Positions 1 through 9,295 of a stretch of 64,000 nucleotides of DNA are shown in pieces (the first letter of the stretch is position 1; each line of letters begins with the position of its first letter). The stretch is from Dermacentor variabilis (taxonomy: Eukaryota; Arthropoda; Arachnida; Ixodida; Ixodidae): NCBI RefSeq assembly GCF_050947875.1, contig NC_134569.1:37237277-37301276 (forward strand), given 5' to 3'. A model generated the notes under the pieces. It saw nothing but the letters and a program-made list of their open reading frames with translations. It was not told where the DNA came from and made no database searches. Both the position numbers and the translations under genes were made by a program.

Positions 1-1944
1 CACCACATTGTTGATAAGTATGTGCCAATCATCACCATCCGACATCATAAAAATTCACCTTGGTTCACACATCGTCTTCGTCGTCTTAATAATAAGAAAA
101 AACGTTTGTACCGCCAAGCAATGACCACACGTCTCCTGTCATCATGGAACAAGTACAAAAATTGTGATAAAGAGTATCAGTCCCTGCTTAAAACAACCCG
201 TCGTAATTTCTTCACTCACGACCTGTCTACTATGTTAACCAATAATTCTCATAGATTCTGGCGCATTATCAATCCGAGTTCCTATCCTGATATAGTACTA
301 ATTAATGCTGACGGACAACCAGTCACTGAAACTGAGTGTTCGCAGCTTCTAAACCATTCATTTTCATCAGTATTCACCAATGAAGATATAACTTCTTCGC
401 CTATGTTAGAGCCATTGCCTAACATTTCCATGCCAGAAATTGTCATCAGTGATTCGGGTATTCTTGCCCTGTTGAATAACCTCAAAACTACTACTAGCTC
501 TGATCATCTTGGTTTCAATAACAAGGTACTTAAAAACGCTTCTTTAAACATTTTTCAAGTGTTATCAGCCATGTTTTCACAATCATTATCATCTGGCATT
601 ATTCCTCATGACTGGCGAATAGCTAAAGTAATACCAATATTTAAATCAGGTGATCGCTCTGTCCCACTTAACTATCGTCCTATCTCATTAACTAGCAACA
701 TATGTAAACTTCTCGAGCACGTCATACACACACAAGTCATCAACTACCTAGAAGACCATGATATCATCTTCAAGTACCAGCACGGTTTTCGCAGGGGTTA
801 TTCATGCGACACTCAGCTCGCCGGATTTACTAACGATATATTTTCCGCATTTAACGAAGGATTCCAAGTTGACGCAGTGTTTCTTGACTTCTCTAAAGCT
901 TTTGATCGCGTTCCTCATCACAGGCTTCTAATCAAATTAACACACTTAAACATTCACACAAACGTTCTTGCATGGATTAAAGATTTTCTCTCCGACAGAC
1001 AACAGTTTACCTGTGCTAATGGCTGTAACTCTTCTTCTGTTCCTTTAACATCTGGAGTCCCCCACGGCAGCGTCCTCGGTCCCCTACTTTTCTTAATTTT
1101 CATTAATGATCTACCCAAATGTGTATCATCTCGAATTCGATTATTCGCAGATGATTGTGTTATATATCGTAATATTAGTAATGACGCTGACCGACTTTCC
1201 TTACAAACTGATCTTGATGCTGTGACCGCTTGGTGCTCTTCGTGGTTAATGTCTTTAAATACATCTAAAACCAAGCTAATGTCATTTACCAACCATTCCA
1301 CTCGACTTCCTACCACCTACTTTCTCAATAATGCTAGAGTAGAACTTGCGCCAACTTACAAGTATCTTGGCCTTCATCTTCAGTCTGACTTAACTTGGCA
1401 TTACCATATTAACACCGTCTTAGCATCAGCTAACCGAGCACTCGGTCTTCTTAAACGTAACCTCAAGCACGCACCTTCTCACTTAAAAAAACTTGCTTAT
1501 ATCACGCTGATCCGCCCAAAAATTGAATATGCTTCTGCCATATGGGATCCCGATCAAGCATACATAATCAACAACATTGAATCTTTGCAAAACCGTGCTG
1601 TTCGCTTCATCTTTTCCGATTATTCACGCTTCACCAGCGTCACATCGTTAAAACAACGTGCCGAGTTGGAATCACTATCACGTCGACACCAGTTTGCTCG
1701 CCTAACCTTATTTCATAAGCTTTATCACCATTCCACGCTTCACGAAGACTTCTTTTCACCACCCCCTGCAGTTTTCCCGCGCCGTGACCACGCTAACAAA
1801 GTAAAACGCATAATGTGCCGCTCGTCGCTCTACGCAAATTCTTTTATTCCTCGCACAATAATAGAATGGAATAACCTACCATCACACATAGCTACTGAAG
1901 TTAGCCTACCTTCTTTCCAAACTTTGTTGCAAGAAAACGGTTAG
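1..1944 (+). CDS. LINE ORF2, reverse transcriptase part (5' end outside window)
   Basis: Non-LTR retrotransposon polymerase that would copy its own RNA at a nicked chromosomal target. The frame is open from base 1; a GTG at 22 is only the first possible start seen, so the true start and the endonuclease domain lie to the left. The first 120 codons are the basic linker between endonuclease and RT (PWFTHRLRRLNNKKKRLYR). RT blocks follow: DWRIAKVIPIFKSGD, NYRPISL, DAVFLDFSKAFDRV, GVPHGSVLGPLLF near codon 345 and the catalytic FADD at codons 375-378, then a thumb ending in YLGLHLQSDLTW. A C-terminal domain (about 130 residues, SLQNRAVRFIF) resembles CR1/Jockey-type LINEs. No stop interrupts at least 647 codons, unusual beside the other LINEs here, so this copy may be young. 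No RNase H is present. Clade placement is inference. Confidence 0.88.
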   Translation, partial: HHIVDKYVPIITIRHHKNSPWFTHRLRRLNNKKKRLYRQAMTTRLLSSWNKYKNCDKEYQSLLKTTRRNFFTHDLSTMLTNNSHRFWRIINPSSYPDIVLINADGQPVTETECSQLLNHSFSSVFTNEDITSSPMLEPLPNISMPEIVISDSGILALLNNLKTTTSSDHLGFNNKVLKNASLNIFQVLSAMFSQSLSSGIIPHDWRIAKVIPIFKSGDRSVPLNYRPISLTSNICKLLEHVIHTQVINYLEDHDIIFKYQHGFRRGYSCDTQLAGFTNDIFSAFNEGFQVDAVFLDFSKAFDRVPHHRLLIKLTHLNIHTNVLAWIKDFLSDRQQFTCANGCNSSSVPLTSGVPHGSVLGPLLFLIFINDLPKCVSSRIRLFADDCVIYRNISNDADRLSLQTDLDAVTAWCSSWLMSLNTSKTKLMSFTNHSTRLPTTYFLNNARVELAPTYKYLGLHLQSDLTWHYHINTVLASANRALGLLKRNLKHAPSHLKKLAYITLIRPKIEYASAIWDPDQAYIINNIESLQNRAVRFIFSDYSRFTSVTSLKQRAELESLSRRHQFARLTLFHKLYHHSTLHEDFFSPPPAVFPRRDHANKVKRIMCRSSLYANSFIPRTIIEWNNLPSHIATEVSLPSFQTLLQENG

Positions 1945-2187
1945 TGGTAGCAGATTAGATATTACTTATGCCTATATGCACATATTAACATATGTAAAAT
2001 GTTCTTGTGTTTTCATGACTAAGTGCATTTACCCCTTGTTCATATATATATATTTTATGTTCCTTGTGTGTATGTTTATTTTATGTAGTTTTATTTCTTG
2101 TGTATATTTCATGTTTGTATCCCCCCCCCCCCTATGTAATACCCTCATGTGAGGGCCCTTAGGGGTAATGTAAATAAAATAAATAAA
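1945..2187 (+). other. 3' UTR and tail of the first LINE
   Basis: This AT-rich stretch follows the stop codon. It holds a run of C (about 2121-2132), then two adjacent small hairpins: ccctca/tgaggg at 2142-2155 and ccctt/agggg just after. It ends in an AATA-type tail (about 2170-2187). Paired terminal hairpins followed by a short simple repeat are typical of CR1-like 3' ends, where the polymerase recognises its own RNA; that role is inferred here. Confidence 0.7.
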
Positions 2188-2189
2188 TA

Positions 2190-2640
2190 TGCCCTGCGTA
2201 ACCAAGAGATTTTGTCGAGAGGGAGCCTTACTTTTATAACGAATAAAGACAGGATCGGCTAGTACACTAGCATGGTCGTTTAAGGCGGGGCGTATCGATC
2301 CTCCAAACAGTACGACATGCGACGAGACAGGAGACATGGAACACTTTCTGTGGTCGTGCCCGAAATTTCAAGATGAAAGGGACGCTCTCCTGGTAAACCC
2401 GCGAAATAAGCACCTCCCGTATGCGTGCCTGCAACCCCTTGTGTTCCCCGAAAGATCAGTTATAGCCTGCAAAGAAACTTCACGTCTCCTTATCGCATTC
2501 TTAAGAGAGACTTGTCTGATAGACATGTGGTTAAACAGCGCGGTGATACTATTAGAGACGCTCGAGCGGAGCAATTGCCGGCCTTGATCGTCACGCTATA
2601 CCCGCCTGTTGCTACAACTCACCACCACCACCACACGCAA
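2190..2640 (+). pseudogene. 3' end of an RNase H-type LINE (C-terminal knuckle region)
   Basis: A 5'-truncated fragment begins immediately after the previous LINE's tail. One frame reads the C-terminal part of an I/R1-group LINE polymerase: a GALLL-x-RIKTGSA-like stretch (broken by one stop), then a zinc-knuckle-like C-x6-EHFLWSC pattern, and an open reading to 2587. After the stop comes ggagcaattgccggc, also present in the LINE at 14.5 kb, then a CAACTCACCACCACC-type repeat tail near 2613-2640. The fragment cannot encode an active enzyme. The preceding LINE may have inserted next to or into it. Confidence 0.7.
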
Positions 2641-4185
2641 GAATACCGAAGCCATAATTTTAAACCCTTTCACGATGTTACATAATCATAATTTTATAAG
2701 TGAAGTTGCCGTAAATTATCTGAGTACTTGTATTAGTCCTGAAGCATTACGCGCCTTTCTTTTATCTTAAAACGCAAAAAAAGAAACTTTTCATATATCT
2801 AACCAAGTAGATCGATAAAACAGCATATTAGACTAATGAGACATGCGAACGGAAATTTCTTGTGGCCGCAGGCTCACTGCTGCAGTAGCACGAGGCGCCT
2901 CTGGTTCTGGTGTCTTAGATAATGTGTAGTGTATTCTCAAGTGTGTCCGAGCACCAGCGATTATTGTGAAATCTGCAATAAGGCATGTATAAATGTCGGG
3001 CGTACTTGAACCACGACATCAGATTCAACGACCAACGACCATGCTCGCAGTCATCGTTCTAATTTGAGTGTTGCTTGCCTTTCTGAACAGAAGTTCGCCC
3101 ACTAAAGAGTTTGATACTTAACGCAAAATTTTGATAGTATTTCTAGTTCTTCACCATCATTACCACATGTCAATAAAAATTCCGATGACACCTAAGCACT
3201 GCTTGTGAGTTGTGAATGCGAAACCATTAATGTCCAATTGAACGCCGCTCAGCGGTCCTTCGAGTTTAGCGCTGCGACTAACGTACCAAAGCGGTACGTG
3301 CTGCCCGAGCCAGAAAGCAGCAGCAGCCCGCGGAGCCAACGCCGCATGCCACCGACATCCTGCGCGACGAGAGAGCGAGGAAGCGGCAGCGGCCGCCAAG
3401 GCCGGCAGGCGCGCAGCATCTAAGCCCAGTGGGGGTGAGAGAGAAAAGGGAGATACGTACCGAGCGCCGGCTTGAACGAGGTTGACGTGGCGTCGCGGTG
3501 ATGCCCTCTCCCCTCGCACAACGCATGGCACGCCAGCGCCGCAACCGGTGTCCCTTTCACCCGCTCTGCTCCGTCAAGGCGCGCTCGTGACGTGACATGC
3601 TCGTGACTTGGCGTCGCACCCAATGGGAATTTAGGTGCCGTCTCGCTACTACAGACGCCGGCTTTTTCGCTTGAGGAACCATTTGATGCTTTCGCATCAA
3701 ACTGGGACCGACTGAGGCAGTAGTGCCAGTACAGCGTCAAGTGCAAGGGCACATGGCTAGGAAGGACCTTCATTCTGCAGTAGACAGAAATATGATAATA
3801 ACGATAATGTTGAGTTGTAGGAGATACAGGAAAACGACAAAGTGAAATAAAGATAAGGGAAAGGGAAGAGAGAATTAGAAGCACGTAAATCATGATAAAA
3901 AATTAGAGGCGCCACGTAACAATGTCACAACCATCCGATCACTGCACCGCAGCCCGCAAGAAACGAGCTACTGCGCACTTGAATCTTTTAGCATAGACGT
4001 CCGTTGTGACCCTTATCATGAGGTTTGTTGCTCAGACAATGGACTGTACGACAAATTCATGTTCTTAATGGTGGTGTATTGTTATTGATTAAAAGGGTGG
4101 ATATGCAAATGAATGAATCTATGGGCCAAAGTGAGCATACCTCATGTGCAAGAAGCGTAATTAAAAAATATATATAGTAAACTTT
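2641..4185. other. Unassigned stretch; one promoter-like spot
   Basis: No gene can be supported. Reading frames of up to 157 codons exist but show no recognisable domain. At about 2990-3085 a TATA-like TGTATAAAT is followed some 40 bases on by an ATCAG initiator-like motif. An ATG then opens a hydrophobic stretch (MLAVIVLI) that ends in TGA and, read past it, continues VLLAFLNRSS. This is discussed as a finding. Confidence 0.5.
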
Positions 4186-4189
4186 GCTT

Positions 4190-6205
4190 ATTGGTCCTCT
4201 CAACTTGGTGGTGGTGGTGGTGGTGGTGGTGGTGGAAGCGTTGGTGGTGGAAGCGTTGGTGGTGGCGGTGGTGATGGTGTTGCAGCAGGTGAGGTTAGCC
4301 TGGCATACATAGCCGGCACTTGCTCCGCCTGAGCCTCCTGTGACTGTCACAATGTGGGTCGCCAGGTGTCGAAGACCGCCGTATATCGCGTGAAAGCAAT
4401 TATTAGTCGTTGCACTTTCTTCCTGAAAGCTGCGAGCCCTACGGGGAAAACGACGTCTTCAAAGGTTCTCTGCAAAAGACCATTCTTATGCAGGTTGTCG
4501 ACAATCGCTTTTATTTCTGTGCCAAACAGCAGACATAGCCAAATGAAATGTTCGAGGCTGTCGATATCGCCACAGAAGGCACAGAGCGGGGAAACGCATC
4601 GTCCAATCCTTGATATCAAGCCGGGTTGTAGGCTGAATCGGTTAGGATGCAGTACAACAGCGTTGGTTCTTCCCCAGTAAGTCCGTAGTTCAAACAAGCT
4701 AAGTGTGGAGTCTGGTGGATCACCCTAAAGCGAATGCTGATTGCATCCTTAGGAATGTAAAAATCTTTGGCGCTCTGACTTTTGGGACACATGTCAGTGC
4801 TAGGCGTGCAAGAGGGTCCGCTTTTTCATTTCCTTTCACTCCTACGTGGGATGGGATCCACTGAAGTTTCGCGCTAAATCCCTTGCTCATTAGAACTTTG
4901 ATCGCTGCCAGAGATTGCCTTGTAAACTTCTCTCGAGGTAGGCCACGCTGTAATCGTTGTAACGCCGAGTTTGAGTCCGTCAGCACCACACCGTCGCGCG
5001 TGGAATAGGAGCGTAGTTTTCGCAAGGCCGCGGTAATCACGGCACTTTCTACGGTTGCTGACGAAACTACGCGATCCAGGCGGCCAGACAATGACACGTC
5101 AACGGAGGGTATTCAGAATACCGCTGCGCAACTATCTGTTTCTGCACACACCGACCCATCTGTGTACACTTGTAGGTGTCTTTGAAACGCTGTGCTCAGG
5201 TGGCCTAGCACAAGAAACTGCTTTGGATGTTGAAATGGTGCATTTCGCCGGTAGGTGGGGTGCACTGAGGCTGCAGGTAAAGTCCGAGACAGACCATGGT
5301 GGGTCGTGGCGACCCCGTTTAGGTCATTCCAATCCTAAATATGGAAAGGTGTTCAGCGCCCCATGAAAATGGGAGCGCGTTCTTGCTCTTAGCCGCCGGA
5401 GAAGCGCCGCGCCTGCGGGGAACTCGCCCAGCGTTAATAGCTGCGCCAGCAAGGCCTGAGATGTCAAAAGGCGGAATGGAAGAGAGTCTGCTTCATTGCT
5501 AACCTTTTTAGTCTGAAGCCGCCTGAGGAACTCCCGTCGGCGAGCGAAGTCCCTTTCAGTGCACTGCCTCCATGCAATGGAATTGGCTCGGTGATGGTGA
5601 TATCAGCGGCAGCTGATAGAGAATGCGGCTTGTTATCAGTGCAGTGCTCAGTTTTAAGCATGGACAAAGGATTGTTTCCCTAACGTGCACATGTCATGCG
5701 ACGAAGTGCGTTGACTCTTTGCACTGATGCAGCCACAACACTTTCAACTGCGCGCTGCCATAGTAGCATGCAATCGATGGTGATGCCCAGGAATCGAACA
5801 TTAGTTGCACGACGAATTGGATGGCCTCTAATATTCAGTGACAAGCGCCTTCCGCCTCACTCCCGGGAGAACCATGAAGGCAGATTTTTCTGCTGATAAA
5901 GATCGGCCAAGCATCAATAAGTGGGGATCGATGACGGAGATTGCGGCCTGGGCTATCCGCGCCAAACGTTTGTGTTGGTATACCGAGATCCATATGCAGA
6001 TGTCATCTGCTAGACAGACATTTTAATTGCCGTCCAACTTTCCTTCAGGGCGCCTGGAAGGGTGGCCACGGCTACGTTAAAAATCAAGGGAGATAGGACA
6101 CTTCCTTGTGAAACGCCGAGCGAAATGCGTCGCTTTTCGCTCATATTGCCTAGCTTAACCTGATCTCTCAGTTTGCTCTTACATATAGTACTGCACCTTA
6201 TACAG
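4190..6205 (-). pseudogene. Degenerate RNase H-type LINE (RT thumb, RNase H, C-terminal knuckle)
   Basis: Reading the minus strand from about 6200 down to 4190: an RT segment with GVSQGSVLSPLIFNVAVATLP (about 6045-6130), a thumb segment with RFLGITIDC (about 5765-5800), an RNase H domain (about 4720-5060: LTDSNSALQ, then LQWIPSHVGVKGNEKAD), and a C-terminal zinc-knuckle region (4347-4697; CAFCGDIDSLEHFIWLC). RNase H after RT is the mark of I/R1-group LINEs. Stops and frameshifts break the frame between these blocks, and the endonuclease and first half of RT are missing, so this is a dead 5'-truncated copy. The 3' end carries a CCA/GGT-repeat tail (4206-4266). Confidence 0.8.
4206..4266. repeat. 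GGT/CCA microsatellite forming the tail of the minus-strand LINE
   Basis: A run of GGT triplets interrupted by two GGAAGCGTTGGT units. On the minus strand it follows the LINE stop codon and reads as (CCA)n. The related copies at 2613-2640 and 14514-14540 end in CCACCA and CAACTCAACTCA, so a short CA/CCA-rich repeat seems to be the normal 3' terminus of this LINE group. Confidence 0.75.
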
Positions 6206-6595
6206 TATGTATCATTTGAGTTTTTTTTTTTTGCGATGATTGTGAGTTTGAATTAGGCCACATGAATAATTGTACGGTCAGCGTAAATTCAAGCGCGAAC
6301 GAATTTGTTGGAAACGACTATTATGCTTTGTTGCGTTTCCAGTTTCACCTGAATTGGTAACGGCGGCTTCACCTAGTATGAAAACAAAGCTCATATTTGG
6401 TACGAAATGATGCCTAGAAAGCAGCTAAGGAGCAAATGCGCGTCGCCCAACTATGGAACTACGGGGGAACAGCGTTAGCAATTTTTTTTTAGTTTGTGTT
6501 TAGTTTATTCTGAGGCTACGTTTTGCTTTCGGAGGTACACCTAAAAACAGAAAAAACTACATACCGAAAAAGTATGCGGGGTGACACGAGGCCAA
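6206..6595. other. No recognisable feature
   Basis: AT-rich sequence with short poly-T runs near 6221 and 6483. I see no gene, repeat boundary or structural RNA. Confidence 0.5.
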
Positions 6596-6599
6596 GCCG

Positions 6600-7480
6600 A
6601 GAAAGAACAAGGACGAGCGCTAACTCACAACTGAAGTTTATTAAAACACATGCATGAATAAATAGGAAACTCGAAGCAGAAGGAAACAAAGCTATCATCT
6701 TGGACATCGCATGTTACCCCGTGTACCCGATTGAGTTTAATTGGACAAGAACCGAAACTCCCTATCAGAGGAGCGGATGGGAGTCTGATTGACGCACTTA
6801 TCTCCGCTGATACGCATATGGAAAGGTTCAATGGGGTCACGCTCGAGCTGATCCCTGTGCCTGGATAGGATAGTTGTTTTGTCGAAAAGCGATTTGCATC
6901 GGGTCTTCTTTTTCTTAGCGTTCTTGCCACACGTGTGGTAATGTTTAGGCAAGTTATCAAGGGAATCTCCCCCAAGTATGCTTCGATGTTCTCTAAGCTT
7001 TCATTAACGCATCATCCGGTTTGGCCGATGTACAATGCGCCACAGGATAATGGCAACTTGTACACAACTCTCCTGGCACAAGGAACGAACGGGGCTGTGT
7101 GTTTGACACTGCAGTAATTTTTTTCTTTCTTCCCTTCTGTCGCCTTCTTCCTTCTGCCTGTGCACCTGCGAACAGACTGCTGTCAACTTTCGCGGAGCGG
7201 AAAACACTACCTCAATGTTGCAATGCCCTGCTACATGCTTAAGGTCATGTGCCATCTGTGCACGTATGGTATAACGGCAAAGTTTGCGCGCGCTCTTTCC
7301 TGGAGTTTGGGTCGCGGCACTGCCTTGATCCACCTTGCCAGTCTCCCACAAGCTTCCACAACTACATGCTGAGGGTACCCACTCGCTTTCAGCCTTTTCA
7401 ACTGGGACGCAACACTTTCATTGATTGCATGTGGGCAAGACTTGGAGATTGCCGCTTTTAAGACCGGAAGTGACTATACC
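6600..7480 (-). pseudogene. Penelope-like element fragment with GIY-YIG endonuclease
   Basis: On the minus strand from about 7440 the broken frames read a PLE linker (ARKLCRYTIRAQMAHDLKHVAG, then EVVFSAPRKL near 7200). A GIY-YIG endonuclease follows, with CALYIGQT- and NDR/NESL-like signatures near 7010-7060 and a continuous NLPKHYHTCGKNAKKKK segment (6737-6952). In PLEs this domain nicks DNA for target-primed integration. The reverse transcriptase part is not present and several frameshifts break the rest. The element end near 6605-6650, read on the minus strand, has TTTAATAAACTTCAGTTG and then TTAGCGCTCGTCC; the intact-ended PLE at 13.77 kb has a similar TAATAAATCTCAGTTG. Confidence 0.72.
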
Positions 7481-7701
7481 GCTTTTTATGATTTTGGATT
7501 CACCTGAAGAGTAATCTAGCAAAGCATTTTTTGCCCTACGAAGGTATGCCCAACATACATGTTTAGGGCAAAATGCAATGACAAGTGTAGGAACTGGAGA
7601 ACAATGCCAGGTCTAGGAACTGTAAAATTAAGACCGGAATGTTACGAGAAACGCACAATCGTGAACGTGCTCAAACTTTTTAGAGAGTGCAGCGCTGGTC
7701 A

Positions 7702-7979
7702 CTGACAAAAGGGGGGAACAGTTTTAAGAAAAATTACTAAACGCAAAAGCAACCGCCACGTGCGAATGTGATATGGGACCGGAAGCAGCATTTGACGCAG
7801 CACAGGCATTTTTTTTCTTCTCGTAGCCCTGAAGAAACACGAGGAGGGGGCGAGGCTGATAGTGTGATGAAGGACAGAGATGAAAACCATGCTGCCTCCA
7901 GTCGCATATCGCATTCGCACGTGGCGCCGCATTTTCGTTGAAGAATTTTTTTCTTAAAACGACACGCCCCTTTTGTCAG
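7702..7979. mobile_element. 278 bp inverted-repeat (MITE-like) element
   Basis: The ends are inverted copies of each other: ctgacaaaagggg at the left and ccccttttgtcag at the right. Similarity continues inward about 75-80 bp on each side, through matching gttttaagaaaaa and ccacgtgcgaatg blocks. The 120 bp between arms has no coding capacity. This is the structure of a non-autonomous DNA transposon or foldback element. I could not identify a clear TSD, so the superfamily is unassigned. The open frame across it (7699-7932, minus) reads through an arm and is not a gene. Confidence 0.68.
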
Positions 7980-8419
7980 CTAACGTCCATCACAGTCACC
8001 GACAGCCTGTTTAGTCGATCTCTATGCTTGGAGCATCCTTTGCTAATGCGTTCAACTTACGTTTGAGGGCACTAAAAGCGCGGCGCGTTAGCCGGCAGTC
8101 ACGTGGTATTTTTTTTTAATTTTCACACACTTTAAAGAAAGGCTGGAAAAAATTAAACAGGGCAATTATCTTAGCATAGATTAAATATTCCGATGTTTCT
8201 GCACAAGCGCTAGAACTTCTGTATCGAAAATTTTTTGCTAGATTTATTACTTAAAAAGTTAATGAAGCAATTTTTGTTAATTACCCTGCTTGGCGAATTG
8301 TAAAAATATCATGACGTGCTCCATATGACTCAGAATAGTACTGCGCCAGATCGACACGCGTTGAGCCCTTGTTTTTTTTTAATACTCGGTTCAAGTTAGC
8401 TTAAACACTCTGTATATAT
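7980..8419. other. No recognisable feature
   Basis: AT-rich DNA between the inverted-repeat element and the tandem array. I see nothing I can assign. Confidence 0.45.
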
Positions 8420-9295
8420 TAGCTGTAGACTGGTCTACACCAATTGTTTATAGGCAGTCTATGGAACACAATCTACAAAAAGTGTAAGGCTACAAGTCCA
8501 TATACTAGACTGGTGTATAGGAATACTCTATAGATAGTCTGCAGACATTTGCCTATAGACATTTCATAGACTTCAGTTCACAAAAGTAGAACTGTATAAG
8601 CCTATACACTTTTGTCTATGGGCATTCGGCACACATTTGTCTACAAACGTGTATTTTCATTACCTTATAGAAAGTCTATAGACTCAGACATTTTATAGAC
8701 TTGTCTACAAAAAGTTTAAGACCATAAGTCCACATACTGTCTATAGACTGGTGTATAGGAATACTCTATAGATAGTTTATAGACATTTGCCTATAGACAT
8801 TCCATAGACTTCAGCCTACAATGGTTAAACTGTATAAGCCTACACACTTTTGCCTATAGACATTCTGAAGACAGTTGTCTGCAAACGCGAATATTTATTA
8901 ATCTATAGACAGTCTATAGACTCAAACATTTTATAGACTAGTCCACAAAAAAATGTAAGACCATAATTCCATAGACTGTCATAGACTGGTCTATAGGAAT
9001 AGTCTACAGACATTTGCCAATAGACCTTCCATAGACTTCAGTCTACAAAAGTTGAAATGTATAAGCCTACACACTTTTTTCTATAGACATTCTGCCGACA
9101 GTTGTCTGCAAACGTGAATTTTCATTAAGCTATAGACAGTCTATAGACTCGGACAGTATATAGATTAGTCTAAAAAGCAAGACCATAAGTCCATAGACTG
9201 TCTATAGACTGGTCTAAAAATATCTGTAGAAGGTCCATAGACTTCATAGAAACATGTCTATAGACTGTCTATAGACTTCCTAGAAACTTTTTTGT
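8420..9295. repeat. Tandem array of about 230 bp units rich in TCTATAGAC palindromes
   Basis: Three to four imperfect head-to-tail units. The landmark aagtcca-x-tagactgg recurs at 8494, 8726, 8965 and 9187 (spacing 232, 239, 222). A second landmark, the self-complementary 12-mer agtctatagact, recurs at 8673, 8911 and 9138 (spacing 238, 227). Other shared blocks are cctatagacatt, cagacatttgcc, gtataagcct and gacagttgtctgcaaacg. Each unit thus contains many copies, in both orientations, of a TCTATAGAC or GTCTAT core. No protein is encoded. It could be a small satellite block or the inside of a larger element. Confidence 0.82.

Noticed and set aside
3420..3893. 157-codon minus-strand frame
   Set aside because: Overlaps two other frames in the same GC-rich patch; composition is arginine/serine-rich without motif.
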